From Streptomyces cinnabarinus (GTDB taxonomy: Bacteria > Actinomycetota > Actinomycetes > Streptomycetales > Streptomycetaceae), in contig NZ_CP114413.1 in the NCBI RefSeq assembly GCF_027270315.1, positions 7,688,001-7,752,000 of the forward strand: a stretch of 64,000 nucleotides of DNA, read 5' to 3'. The translations under genes were made by a program, and so were the position numbers. Shown here in pieces: positions 24,543 to 32,920 of this stretch. Each line of letters starts with the position of its first letter. The first letter of the stretch is position 1. Under the pieces are notes generated by a model, which was given only the letters and a program-made list of their open reading frames with translations, was not told the DNA's origin and ran no database searches.

Positions 24543-25624
24543 GCGACGAGGTGCCGTGTCTGCTGATGCGCGGCGGCACGTCCAAGGGCGCCTACTTCCT
24601 CGCCGCCGACCTCCCTGCCGAACCGGCCGCCCGGGACGAGCTGTTGCTGCGGATCATGGGCAGCCCGGACGCGCGGCAGATCGACGGGCTCGGCGGAGCG
24701 CACCCGCTCACCAGCAAGGTGGCCGTGGTGTCGCCGTCGACCGACCCGCACGCCGACGTCGACTATCTCTTCCTCCAAGTCGCCGTCGACCGAGCCGATG
24801 TGAGCGACCGTCAGAACTGCGGGAACATCCTCGCCGGGATCGGCCCGTTCGCCGTGGAACGCGGGCTCGTCCGGGCGGGGGAGGAGGAGACCGCCGTACG
24901 GATCCGCATGGTCAACAGCGGTGACTACGCGACTGCGACCTTCCCCAGTCCCGGCGGACGGGTCGAGTACGGCGGGGACGCGGAGATCTCGGGTGTGCCC
25001 GGCACGGCCGCGCCCGTGGTGATCGAGTTCCCGGCGGGCGCCTCGGCCCTGTTGCCGACCGGAAGGCCCCGGGACGAGGTCGACGGCGTACCGGTGACCT
25101 GTGTGGACAACGGCATGCCGACGGTGCTGATCGAGGCCGCCGCGCTCAAGGTCACCGGCTATGAGTCGCCCAGGGACCTGGAGGAGGACGTCGAGCTGGC
25201 CGACCGTCTGCGGCGGATCCGGCTGAGGGCGGGCCGTCTGATGGGGCTCGGGGACGTCTCGGACACCACCGTGCCCAAGCTCACGCTGCTCGCCCCGCCC
25301 CGCCAGGGCGGTGCGATCACCACCCGCACCTTCATTCCTGTGCGCTGCCACCCCTCCATCGGGGTGCTGGGCGCGGCCAGTGTGGCCGCCGGTCTGCGGA
25401 TCGAAGGCGGCGTGGGAGCCGACCTTGCGGTGATCAGTCCCGAAAGTGACCGAATTCGCATAGAACATCCCACCGGATTCCTGGATATCGACAGTAGTCT
25501 CAAGGCCACTCCCGACGGCCTGCCCTCCGCCCGCCGCACCGCCGTGGTCCGCACGGCCCGCAAGATCTTCGACGGCACCGTCTTCCCCCGAGCCGTCGCA
25601 CAACCCCGAGGAGGTCACCGATGA
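24539..25624 (+). CDS. 4-Oxalomesaconate tautomerase-like protein (GalD/LigU, PrpF fold)
   Basis: 361 residues from GTG 24539 (GTGA overlap with the aldolase), matching the length of GalD. PrpF/diaminopimelate-epimerase-like double domain: PCLLMRGGTSKGAYFLAADLP at the start, GLGGAHPLTSKVAVV, then RQNCGNILAGIGPFA with the conserved Cys and GMPTVLIEA. GalD interconverts keto and enol 4-oxalomesaconate so that GalB can hydrate it. Its stop overlaps the ATG of the extradiol dioxygenase, tying the two together. Confidence 0.88.
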   Translation: MSDEVPCLLMRGGTSKGAYFLAADLPAEPAARDELLLRIMGSPDARQIDGLGGAHPLTSKVAVVSPSTDPHADVDYLFLQVAVDRADVSDRQNCGNILAGIGPFAVERGLVRAGEEETAVRIRMVNSGDYATATFPSPGGRVEYGGDAEISGVPGTAAPVVIEFPAGASALLPTGRPRDEVDGVPVTCVDNGMPTVLIEAAALKVTGYESPRDLEEDVELADRLRRIRLRAGRLMGLGDVSDTTVPKLTLLAPPRQGGAITTRTFIPVRCHPSIGVLGAASVAAGLRIEGGVGADLAVISPESDRIRIEHPTGFLDIDSSLKATPDGLPSARRTAVVRTARKIFDGTVFPRAVAQPRGGHR

Positions 25625-26571
25625 CTCCGCCGCTCGGCGACATCGCCCACATCGGCCACGCGCAGCTGTTCACTCCCGATCTGGACGCCAGCGTCGCCTT
25701 CTTCACCGACTATCTGGGCCTGACGGTCCATCACCACCAGCGCGACACCGTCTATTTGCGGACCTTCGACGACTACGAGCACCACAGCCTGGTCCTCACC
25801 GCCCGTGACCGGCCCGGCCTCGGCAGGCTCGCCCTGCGCACCTCGAGCGAGGAGGCGCTCGCGCGGCGGGTGAAGGCGGTCGAGGAGGCCGGCGGCTCAG
25901 GACACTGGGTGGAGGACGAACCGGGCCTCGGCAGGCTCTACGTCACCACCGACCCGGACGGCCATGAGCACGCCCTGTACTGGGAGAGCGAACACTACGC
26001 GGCCCCCGAGGAGTTGCGGCCCGCGCTGAAGAACCAGCCGCAGGCCAAACCCAACCGGGGCGTCGGCGTGCGGCGGCTGGACCACATCAACTTCCTCGCC
26101 GCCGACGTGCTCGCCAACTCCGAGTTCCAGCAACAGGTCCTCGGTGCCCGGCCGACCGAGCAGATCCGCCTGGACAGCGGGCGGATCGCGGCGCGCTGGC
26201 TGACGTACACGAACAAGTCGTACGACGTCGTCTATACCTCGGACTGGACCGGCTCCAGCGGGCGGCTGCACCACATCGCCTTCGCCACCGACACCCGCGA
26301 GGACATCCTGCGCGCCGCCGATCTCGCCATCGACAGCGGGGTGTTCATCGAGACCGGACCGCACAAGCACGCCATCCAGCAGACGTTCTTCCTCTACGTC
26401 TACGAGCCGGGCGGCAACCGGATCGAGCTGTGCAATCCGCTCACCCGGCTGGTGCTGGCGCCGGACTGGCCGCTGATCACCTGGACCGAGGAGGAGCGCA
26501 AGAAGGGGCAGGCCTGGGGCCTGCAGACCATCGAGTCGTTCCACACCCACGGGACTCCGCCGGTCGCGTAA
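25621..26571 (+). CDS. Type I (VOC) extradiol ring-cleaving dioxygenase, catechol 2,3-dioxygenase-like
   Basis: 316 residues, two VOC modules (about 10-125 and 150-280). Iron ligands are readable in the C-terminal module: His155 in RLDHINF, His217/218 in RLHHIAF and Glu269 in NRIELCN, close to His153, His214 and Glu265 of the xylE enzyme. HKHAIQQTFFLYVYEP supplies the second-sphere His and Tyr. It is coupled by ATGA to the tautomerase gene. The neighbours process 4-oxalomesaconate, so this enzyme should make that acid, or a precursor, by meta-cleavage of gallate or a similar triphenol acid. Known gallate dioxygenases (GalA, DesB) belong to the unrelated LigB family. Confidence 0.88.
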   Translation: MTPPLGDIAHIGHAQLFTPDLDASVAFFTDYLGLTVHHHQRDTVYLRTFDDYEHHSLVLTARDRPGLGRLALRTSSEEALARRVKAVEEAGGSGHWVEDEPGLGRLYVTTDPDGHEHALYWESEHYAAPEELRPALKNQPQAKPNRGVGVRRLDHINFLAADVLANSEFQQQVLGARPTEQIRLDSGRIAARWLTYTNKSYDVVYTSDWTGSSGRLHHIAFATDTREDILRAADLAIDSGVFIETGPHKHAIQQTFFLYVYEPGGNRIELCNPLTRLVLAPDWPLITWTEEERKKGQAWGLQTIESFHTHGTPPVA

Positions 26572-26632
26572 GGAGCGTCAGAGGGGCGCGCGAGGAGCCG
26601 CACCGAAACCATCGACCAGATCGTCAATGAGA

Positions 26633-26676
26633 TTGTTGACAAAAACGTTGACTCTTTCGGTACGGCTCCTTAGCGT
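26633..26676 (+). promoter_or_regulatory. Promoter and operator of the aromatic-acid transporter gene
   Basis: TTGTTGACAA (26633-26642) repeats the core of the palindrome at 22324-22337. Five bases further TTGACT (26648-26653), a 17-bp spacer and TAGCGT (26671-26676) form a good promoter. The FadR-type protein encoded at 22388 is the likely ligand. Confidence 0.6.
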
Positions 26677-26708
26677 CTAGCGCACCCCGCACGAGAGGAA
26701 GTACAAAG

Positions 26709-28034
26709 ATGTCCCCCCTCGCTCCATCCGCCCGCGGCGGCAGACTGGCCCTTCTGGTCGTCGGTCTGTGCTGGCTGGCCGTGCTCTTCGACGGCCTCGA
26801 CATGTTCATCTACGGCTCGGTACTGCCGCACCTGCTGGAGACCCAGACCTTCGGCCTGACCCCCGACCAGGCCGGTGACCTCGGCTCCTACGCCACCTTC
26901 GGCATGCTGGTCGGCGCCCTGACCGCGGGCACCGTGGCGGACCGGATCGGGCGCAAGAAGCTCATGGTGTCCTGCGTGATCCTGTTCTCGCTGGCCTCCG
27001 GCGTCTGCGCGATCGCCGACTCCGTCGCCGTCTTCGGCCTCGGCCGCACCCTCGCGGGTGTCGGGCTCGGCGGGCTGCTGCCGACCGCGATCAGCATGGT
27101 CTCCGACTATGCCCCGCGCGGCCGGGCGGCGATCGTCATCGGCCTGCTGATGACCGCCCACCACGCGGGCGGCATCCTCTCCGCCTACGTCGCCAAGTGG
27201 CTGATCGAGCCGGCCGGCTGGCGGGCGGCCTTCTGGGTCTGCGTGCTCCCGCTGCTCTTCGCGCCGGTGCTCGCGAGGTTCCTCCCCGAGTCGCTGAGCT
27301 TCCTGGTCGCCAAGGGGCGGACGGCGGAGGCCCGCGCGCTCGCCACCCGCTACGACGTCGAACTCCCCGCCGCCAAGTCCGAGAAGGCGGGCGCCGCGGA
27401 CCGCTGGGCGAACCTCGTCGGCCTCTTCCGCGGCGGCGAGTGGGTCCAGACCCTGCTGTACTGGAGTGCCTCCTTCGGCGGACTGCTGCTGGTCTACGGC
27501 GTCGCCACCTGGCTGCCCACCCTGATGCGCGCCGAGGGCTACGCCCTGGGCTCCGCCCTGACCTTCGTGGTCGTCTTCAACCTCGGCGGCATCGCGGGCA
27601 TGCTGCTCGCCGGCCGGGCCGCCGACCGCTTCGGCGCCCCGCGCATCTCGGCGATCTGGTTCGCGCTGACCGCCGCCGGGGTGTTCATGCTCAGCGTCCA
27701 CATGCCGCTCGGGGTGACCATGACGGTCGTCTTCCTCACCGGTGTGTTCCTCAACAGCGCCCAGACGATGATCTACGCGACGGTCTCCATCCGCTCCCAC
27801 CCCGAGAACCGCGCCACCGCCGTCGGCTGGACCTCCGGCATGGGCCGCTTCGGCGCCGTCTTCGGCCCGTGGCTCGGCGGCCAGCTGCTCGCCGCGAACA
27901 ACGGTGACTGGGGATTCACCGCCTTCGCCCTGGCCGGACTGTCCTCCATGGTCTTCATCGGCATCGCCGCCCTGCGCGGCGGCCGACAGACCCCGGCGGA
28001 CAGGGCCCCGCAGGAGCTGGTCGGCACGCACTGA
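26709..28034 (+). CDS. MFS aromatic acid:H+ symporter (AAHS family)
   Basis: 441 residues, twelve predicted membrane helices. The first helix has FDGLDMFIYGSVLPHLLE, with the Asp-Gly-x-Asp charged pair of AAHS transporters such as PcaK, BenK and GalT. Loop 2-3 shows GTVADRIGRKKLM (the MFS DRxGRR/K motif) and loop 8-9 GRAADRFGAPR. It has its own promoter with the FadR-type box, so uptake and breakdown are co-regulated. The likely substrate is the aromatic acid handled by the preceding operon. Confidence 0.9.
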   Translation: MSPLAPSARGGRLALLVVGLCWLAVLFDGLDMFIYGSVLPHLLETQTFGLTPDQAGDLGSYATFGMLVGALTAGTVADRIGRKKLMVSCVILFSLASGVCAIADSVAVFGLGRTLAGVGLGGLLPTAISMVSDYAPRGRAAIVIGLLMTAHHAGGILSAYVAKWLIEPAGWRAAFWVCVLPLLFAPVLARFLPESLSFLVAKGRTAEARALATRYDVELPAAKSEKAGAADRWANLVGLFRGGEWVQTLLYWSASFGGLLLVYGVATWLPTLMRAEGYALGSALTFVVVFNLGGIAGMLLAGRAADRFGAPRISAIWFALTAAGVFMLSVHMPLGVTMTVVFLTGVFLNSAQTMIYATVSIRSHPENRATAVGWTSGMGRFGAVFGPWLGGQLLAANNGDWGFTAFALAGLSSMVFIGIAALRGGRQTPADRAPQELVGTH

Positions 28035-28042
28035 AGGGGGGA

Positions 28043-28075
28043 GGCGGACGCCGGTCGGGGAGACCGGCGTCCGCC
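28043..28075. terminator. Strong GC hairpin terminator
   Basis: GGCGGACGCCGGTC (28043-28056), a 5-nt loop and GACCGGCGTCCGCC (28062-28075) give a perfect 14-bp stem, starting 8 bp after the transporter stop codon. The convergent cupin gene ends 46 bp further on, so it may serve both directions. Confidence 0.85.
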
Positions 28076-28121
28076 TTGCGTCAGGACGGGCCGAGCAGGC
28101 CCGCCACGGCGACCACAGGGT

Positions 28122-28526
28122 TCAGCCCATCTGGTCCTCGGTCGACAGGTGTTCCACCGTCCGGCCCGTCTCGGTGAAGGTGCGTGTCACATGGCCCGAG
28201 GAGTACACCCACAGGATCCGCAGCGGCCGGTCGCCGACGTTGCGGAACAGATGGGGGATCGGCGACGGCACATAGGTGGTGTCGAACTGCTCCAGCCGCG
28301 TCACCACGCCGTCCACCACCACCTCCGCCTCGCCCTCCAGGATCGTCACGTGCTCGTCGCAGTTGTGCGAGTGCAAGGGCGCCCCGGAGCCCACCGGATA
28401 CACGCTCATCCCGCTGGTGATCCGGTTCTCGCCGCCCGCCGAGGGCGTGGTGATCAGCGGTGTCGTGACGACGGATCCGCCGCGGTCCAGCAGCGGCACC
28501 GACGCGACCTTGATGATCGTGGTCAT
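28122..28526 (-). CDS. Cupin-domain protein
   Basis: 134 residues from ATG 28526 (GAGAGG upstream). Single cupin barrel with a clear metal motif, PLHSHNCDEHVTILEGEAEV (His-x-His-x4-Glu), and the second motif PSPIPHLFRNVGDRPLRILW with its His. It may be an isomerase, a dioxygenase or a small-molecule-binding protein. It lies between two aromatic-catabolism regions and is transcribed divergently from the second. Function is unassigned. Confidence 0.82.
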   Translation of the reverse strand: MTTIIKVASVPLLDRGGSVVTTPLITTPSAGGENRITSGMSVYPVGSGAPLHSHNCDEHVTILEGEAEVVVDGVVTRLEQFDTTYVPSPIPHLFRNVGDRPLRILWVYSSGHVTRTFTETGRTVEHLSTEDQMG

Positions 28527-28604
28527 CCGGGGGGTCCTCTCCAGTACGTGGTTCCAGGCGACCGACGGTAGGTCGCGCCCCCGCGAATGGGTGCCCTCCG
28601 GCGT

Positions 28605-28659
28605 GCAGCTTTACCTTGCAATCCGGGAGGGGTGAGCTTTCCGGACCCGGCTGTAGCGT
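28605..28659 (+). promoter_or_regulatory. LysR-type site and -10 of the importer operon
   Basis: GCAG-N7-TTGC (28605-28619, flanked as TGCAG...TTGCA) is centred about 54 bp upstream of the start predicted from TAGCGT (28654-28659). The same GCAA-N7-TTGC layout is found at 33846-33860 and 42785-42799. Confidence 0.45.
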
Positions 28660-28729
28660 CGCCTGGCATCGCACGGCGACTCGTTCCGTGCCCGCAACGT
28701 GCCGGAAAGAAAAGGCAGGTATCGGCCAC

Positions 28730-29320
28730 ATGAGGCTCCCCGTTCTCAGCCAAGAGGAAATGGATCCGCGGCAGCAGGAGCTGGCCGCCCGGATCGCAGG
28801 CCGCCGCGGCGCCGTCCGCGGTCCCTTCCGGGTCTGGCTGCACAGCCCGGAGATGTGCGAACGGGCCGAGTCCCTCGGGGCGTTCGCCCGCTTCGACTGC
28901 TCCCTCCCCACGCACCTGCGCGAACTGAGCCTGCTGATGGCCGCCCGCAACTGGGACGCGCAGTACTCCTGGAACGCCCACGTCCACCAGGCGGTCGAGG
29001 CCGGGATACCCGAGGCCGCCGTGCGGGCCGTCGCCGAGCGCCGGGACGCGGAGGCGGACTTCGCCGACGCGGCGGACCGGGCCTTCTACCGGTTCTGCCG
29101 GGAGATCCTTGAGGACCACTTCGTCGCCGAGGAGACCTTCGCCCGCGCGCTCGCCCACTTCGGCGCCAAGGGCCTGGTCGACACCATCGGCGCGCTCGGC
29201 AACTTCACCATGCTCGGCATGTGCCTGAACGCCTTCCAGGTGGACCTCCAGGCCGACAAGGAGCCGCCCTTCCCCGACATCCGCGGCTACGCCCGGGTCG
29301 TCCCCGAGGCCACCCCGTGA
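28730..29320 (+). CDS. Carboxymuconolactone decarboxylase-family protein
   Basis: 196 residues from ATG 28730. All-helical CMD/AhpD fold: RGPFRVWLHSPEMCERAESLGAF, LPTHLRELSLLMAARNWDAQYSWNAHV and LVDTIGALGNFTMLGMCLNAF. The CxxC pair of peroxidase AhpD is absent and a His sits in the Trp-Asn-Ala-His segment, as in the decarboxylase-like branch. It begins an operon with a complete CUT2 importer (GTGA overlap with the ATPase). It may act on a lactone or keto-acid from ring cleavage; the reaction is unknown. Confidence 0.85.
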   Translation: MRLPVLSQEEMDPRQQELAARIAGRRGAVRGPFRVWLHSPEMCERAESLGAFARFDCSLPTHLRELSLLMAARNWDAQYSWNAHVHQAVEAGIPEAAVRAVAERRDAEADFADAADRAFYRFCREILEDHFVAEETFARALAHFGAKGLVDTIGALGNFTMLGMCLNAFQVDLQADKEPPFPDIRGYARVVPEATP

Positions 29321-30810
29321 GCCCCGCCTCCGTGGTCCGCGTCCGCGGGGTCACCAAGAGCTTCGGCGGCGCCGCCGCGCTCAAGGACGTCAGCCTCGAC
29401 CTGCACGCCGGCGAGGTGCACGCCCTGATGGGCATGAACGGCGCCGGGAAGTCGACGCTCGTGCACGTCCTCGCCGGAGTCCACCAGCCCGACCGGGGCA
29501 CCGTCGACATCGACGGCGACGCCCACCGCTCCCTGACCATGCGGCAGGCCCGGCGGCTCGGCATCTCCTTCGTGCCGCAGCGCCGCGAACTGGTCATGGG
29601 ACTCACCGTCGCCGAGAACGTCCTCCTCGGCGTCCTGCCGGTCAAAGGCGGCCGGGTCAGCTGGTCCACGGTCCGGGAGGAGGCCCGTAAAGCACTGAGC
29701 GATCTGGGCATCCGGCTCGACGTGGACCAGCCGGCCGGGGCGCTGACCGTGGCCGAGCAGACCATGGTCGAGGTCGCCCGGGAGGTGCGCCGCGGCGGCC
29801 GGGTCCTCATCCTCGACGAGCCCACCGCCTGTCTCGGCGCCCACGCTGCCGAGCAGGTCAAGACGCTGGTGCGCAGGCTCCGCGACGAGGGCATCGCCAT
29901 CGTCTACATCTCGCACTACATCGACGAGGTCCTCGACATCGCCGACCGCGTCACCGTCATGCGCGACGGCCGGGTCGTGCACACCGGCACCGTCGACGAC
30001 CTCGACGGCACCGGCCTGGTCCGGCACATGGTCGGCCGGGACGTCGTCTCCCACCGCCCCACCCGCCCGGCACCGAAGGACGAGGTCGGCCTGGAGGTAC
30101 GGGGCCTCGGCCGTGGCCGCTTCATCCGCGACTTCGGCGTCGAGGTCCGCAAGGGCGAGGTGGTCGGGGTGCTCGGCGCGGCCGGGGACGCCCAGTCCTA
30201 TCTCTTCGACCTGCTCTCCGGCCGGACCCGCCCGGACCACGGCGAACTCCTCGTCGACGGCCGCCCGGTACCGCTCGGCAAGGTCCGGCACTCGCTGCGC
30301 AGCGGACTGCGCTGTGTCACCGGCGACCGCCGCAACCTCGGCATCATCGCCGGACTGTCCGTCGACGAGAACCTGATGCTCGCCAGCGACCGCTTCGACC
30401 GGCGCCGGCTGCACCGCGACGCCGAGCAGACCCGCCGCGCCGCCCCGCGCCGGGAGACCTACGGCGTGGTCACCCTCGCCCGCAACCCCGCGATCGGCGC
30501 CCTGTCCGGCGGCAATCAGCAGAAGGTGCTGCTCGCCAAATGGCTGGAGACCGCGCCCGCCGCCGTCTTCCTGGAAGACCCCACCAACGGTGTCGACGTC
30601 GCCGCCAAGGCCGACATCCACACGATCATCGACGACCTCGCGAGCCGGGGCGTGGCGGTCCTGCTCGCCTCCTCGTCCGCCGAGGAGGTCATGCGCCTGG
30701 CCGACCGGGCGGTGGTCGTGCGCTCCGGCCGCGTCGTGGCCGCACACGACATCGCCCGCATCACCCGCGACGAACTCGTCGCGACCGCCCTGGGAGGGAA
30801 CCACTCATGA
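29317..30810 (+). CDS. CUT2 sugar-type ABC transporter ATPase, tandem (RbsA-like)
   Basis: 497 residues from GTG 29317. N-terminal domain: Walker A GMNGAGKST, a signature replaced by LTVAEQTMVEVAREV as usual in RbsA, and Walker B VLILDEPTACLG. C-terminal domain: degenerate Walker A (LGAAGDAQSYLF), intact LSGGNQQKVLLAKWL, but Walker B reads VFLEDPTNGVDV, with Glu-Asp where LDEPT has Asp-Glu. Only the first site is therefore clearly catalytic. It works with the permease and binding protein directly downstream, in an aromatic-catabolism setting. Confidence 0.92.
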   Translation: MSPASVVRVRGVTKSFGGAAALKDVSLDLHAGEVHALMGMNGAGKSTLVHVLAGVHQPDRGTVDIDGDAHRSLTMRQARRLGISFVPQRRELVMGLTVAENVLLGVLPVKGGRVSWSTVREEARKALSDLGIRLDVDQPAGALTVAEQTMVEVAREVRRGGRVLILDEPTACLGAHAAEQVKTLVRRLRDEGIAIVYISHYIDEVLDIADRVTVMRDGRVVHTGTVDDLDGTGLVRHMVGRDVVSHRPTRPAPKDEVGLEVRGLGRGRFIRDFGVEVRKGEVVGVLGAAGDAQSYLFDLLSGRTRPDHGELLVDGRPVPLGKVRHSLRSGLRCVTGDRRNLGIIAGLSVDENLMLASDRFDRRRLHRDAEQTRRAAPRRETYGVVTLARNPAIGALSGGNQQKVLLAKWLETAPAAVFLEDPTNGVDVAAKADIHTIIDDLASRGVAVLLASSSAEEVMRLADRAVVVRSGRVVAAHDIARITRDELVATALGGNHS

Positions 30811-31823
30811 GCCTGAAGACGCCGGCCCCCGAGGCCGAGACCCCCGCGAGGCCCGAACCGGCCGCGAAGGGCGGCCTGTTGACGGCCGTGCAGCGCATCC
30901 CGCACCTCGGCCTGATCGTCGTACTGCTCCTGATCGCGGGCTTCACCGCCACCCAGAGCGACGCGTTCCTGACCCAGGACAACCTGATCAACGTGCTGCG
31001 GCAGGTGAGCATCACCGCCGTCATCGCGGCAGCGCTCACCCTGGTGATGACCGCTGGCGGCATGGACTTCTCCATGGGCAGCAACGTCTACGTCGTGGCC
31101 GCCTTCGCCGCCCAACTCCTGCACAACGGCACCTCCGTCGCCGTCACGATCCTCGCCTGCGTCGCCCTCGCGATGGCGATCGGCCTGGTCAACGGCCTGG
31201 TCATCACCTACACCAAGGTGGCGCCCTTCGTGGTGACCCTGGCCACCGCCACCATCCTGGACGGCGTCCAGCTCGTCGTCCTCGACGGCAAGACCGTCTC
31301 CGGCGGCGACGCGCTGTCCGACCTGGGCGCCGGCTACTTCATCGGACTGCCCAACCTGACCTGGCTGGCGCTGATCGTCCTCGCGCTGACCGCCCTGGTC
31401 ATGAAGTACACGACGTACGGCCGCGATCTGTTCGCCATCGGCGGCAACGAGCACGTCGCCCGGCTCAGCGGCATCGGCGTCAACCGCAACAAGCTGCTGC
31501 TGTACGCGGGCGCGGGCGCCCTGTCCGGACTGGCCGGAGTGATGCTGCTGTCCCGTCTGGTGGCGAGCAGCCCCAGCCCCGGCGGCGGACTGATGCTCCA
31601 GCTCAGCGCGGTGGCCGCGGTCGTCATCGGCGGTACGGCGCTGGAGGGCGGCCGGGGCACGGTCGTCGGCACGATCCTCGGCGTCGTCCTGCTCGGCGTG
31701 GTCGCCAACTCGCTGAACCTGCTCCAGATCTCCTCCTTCTACCAGCCGGTGTCGGTCGGCACGGTCCTGGTGATCGCCGCGATCGCGAACCAGTTCCAGA
31801 AGTCCCGCCACTCGGCCCACTGA
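30807..31823 (+). CDS. CUT2 ABC transporter permease (RbsC-like)
   Basis: 338 residues; ATG overlaps the ATPase stop (ATGA). A 35-residue Pro/Ala-rich leader precedes about ten helices. Family marks: ALTLVMTAGGMDFSMGSNVYV, VAPFVVTLATATILDGVQLV and the coupling loop FAIGGNEHVARLSGI. Membrane component of the second sugar-type importer. Confidence 0.92.
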   Translation: MSLKTPAPEAETPARPEPAAKGGLLTAVQRIPHLGLIVVLLLIAGFTATQSDAFLTQDNLINVLRQVSITAVIAAALTLVMTAGGMDFSMGSNVYVVAAFAAQLLHNGTSVAVTILACVALAMAIGLVNGLVITYTKVAPFVVTLATATILDGVQLVVLDGKTVSGGDALSDLGAGYFIGLPNLTWLALIVLALTALVMKYTTYGRDLFAIGGNEHVARLSGIGVNRNKLLLYAGAGALSGLAGVMLLSRLVASSPSPGGGLMLQLSAVAAVVIGGTALEGGRGTVVGTILGVVLLGVVANSLNLLQISSFYQPVSVGTVLVIAAIANQFQKSRHSAH

Positions 31824-31863
31824 ACCGCCTGAACCGCACGTCCGACTCGAAAGGCACCGCACG

Positions 31864-32826
31864 ATGAGAATCACCTCCCGGTACCGCGCCGCCTGCGTCG
31901 CCACCGCCCTGAGCGCGGGACTCCTGCTCAGCGGGTGCAGCAAGGACGACGACACGGTGAGCACCGCCGCCGGTGACGGCGACTACACGATCGGCTTCGT
32001 CAACGGCAACAACACCGAGTTCCACACCTGTCTCCAGGGCGCCATCGAGAAGAAGGCCGAGGAACTGGGCGTCGAGCTCTACACCGCCAACTCCACCCAG
32101 GACCCGGGCAAGGAGCTGTCCAACATCGAGGACATGATCTCCCGCGGGGTCGACGCGGTCATCGTCCAGACGGTCAACGTGGACGCCCTGGAGGCCGACA
32201 TAGCCAAGGCCAAGGCGGCGAACGTGCCGATCTTCCTGACCTCGGTGCTGCTGGAGGACATGAAGGACGTGCTCGGCGCCTCCGTCGTACCGCTCGCCGA
32301 AGTGGGCAAGATGGACGCCGAGTTGGTCACGAAGGACGCGGGCGGCAAGGCCGTCCAGGTCGGTGTCGTCGCGGGCGCGCCCGGCGCCGCCTCGGACGTC
32401 CTGGTGGGCGGCTTCACCGACAACCTGCCGGCCACCGCCAAGGTCGTCGCCAACCAGCCGGGCATGTTCAGCCCCGCCAAGGCGCAGGAGGTGGCGGAGA
32501 ACATGATCCAGTCCCACCCCGACCTGGACTATGTCTTCGTCGCCAACGAGGAGATGGCCTTCGGCGCCCTCAACGCCTTCAAGGCCGCGAAGGCCGACGT
32601 CAGGATCGTGACGAACAACGGCACCGAGCGCGGCGTCGAGGCCGTCAAGGACGGCACCTTCCTCGGCACGGTCTCCAACCCGGCCCAGCTCACCGGCGCC
32701 AACGCCCTGGAGAGCACCGTGAAGCTGCTCGACAAGGACAAGGGCGCCGAGAAGGTCACCCGCACCCCGCTCACCCTCGTCACCAAGGACACCGCGGCTC
32801 AGGCACCGGCCTACTGCGCAGAGTGA
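31864..32826 (+). CDS. ABC transporter substrate-binding lipoprotein (RbsB-like)
   Basis: 320 residues. Signal peptide with lipobox LLSGC (Cys near residue 22). Type 1 binding-protein fold: YTIGFVNGNNTEFHTCLQGAIEKKAEEL, NIEDMISRGVDAVIVQTVNVDAL and YVFVANEEMAFGALNAF. It ends in a Cys-containing tail (PAYCAE), giving a possible disulphide with Cys59 in FHTCLQG. It is the extracytoplasmic receptor of the second importer. The ligand is unknown, and context favours an aromatic glycoside or polyol-like aromatic precursor. Confidence 0.92.
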   Translation: MRITSRYRAACVATALSAGLLLSGCSKDDDTVSTAAGDGDYTIGFVNGNNTEFHTCLQGAIEKKAEELGVELYTANSTQDPGKELSNIEDMISRGVDAVIVQTVNVDALEADIAKAKAANVPIFLTSVLLEDMKDVLGASVVPLAEVGKMDAELVTKDAGGKAVQVGVVAGAPGAASDVLVGGFTDNLPATAKVVANQPGMFSPAKAQEVAENMIQSHPDLDYVFVANEEMAFGALNAFKAAKADVRIVTNNGTERGVEAVKDGTFLGTVSNPAQLTGANALESTVKLLDKDKGAEKVTRTPLTLVTKDTAAQAPAYCAE

Positions 32827-32856
32827 CCGTGGAAAAAGGGCAGGTCACACCCCTTA

Positions 32857-32874
32857 TGAAACGGCATCGTTTCA
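32857..32874. promoter_or_regulatory. Inverted repeat upstream of the LysR gene
   Basis: TGAAACG-GCAT-CGTTTCA (7-bp arms, 4-bp spacer) lies 47 bp before the LysR start codon. It differs from the GCAA-N7-TTGC sites, so it may bind another regulator or be an autoregulatory variant. Confidence 0.4.
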
Positions 32875-32920
32875 CTTAGGGTGCCCTTACTTTGCTCCGC
32901 CCGGAAAGAACCGAGGAACC

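Noticed and set aside
25621..26571. 4-Hydroxyphenylpyruvate dioxygenase or glyoxalase
   Set aside because: Length, two-module layout and the His155/His217/Glu269 pattern fit extradiol dioxygenases better.
28616..28729. Longer start for the CMD-family gene
   Set aside because: The extra 38 residues overlap the promoter elements and lack similarity to the family; ATG 28730 begins the normal fold.
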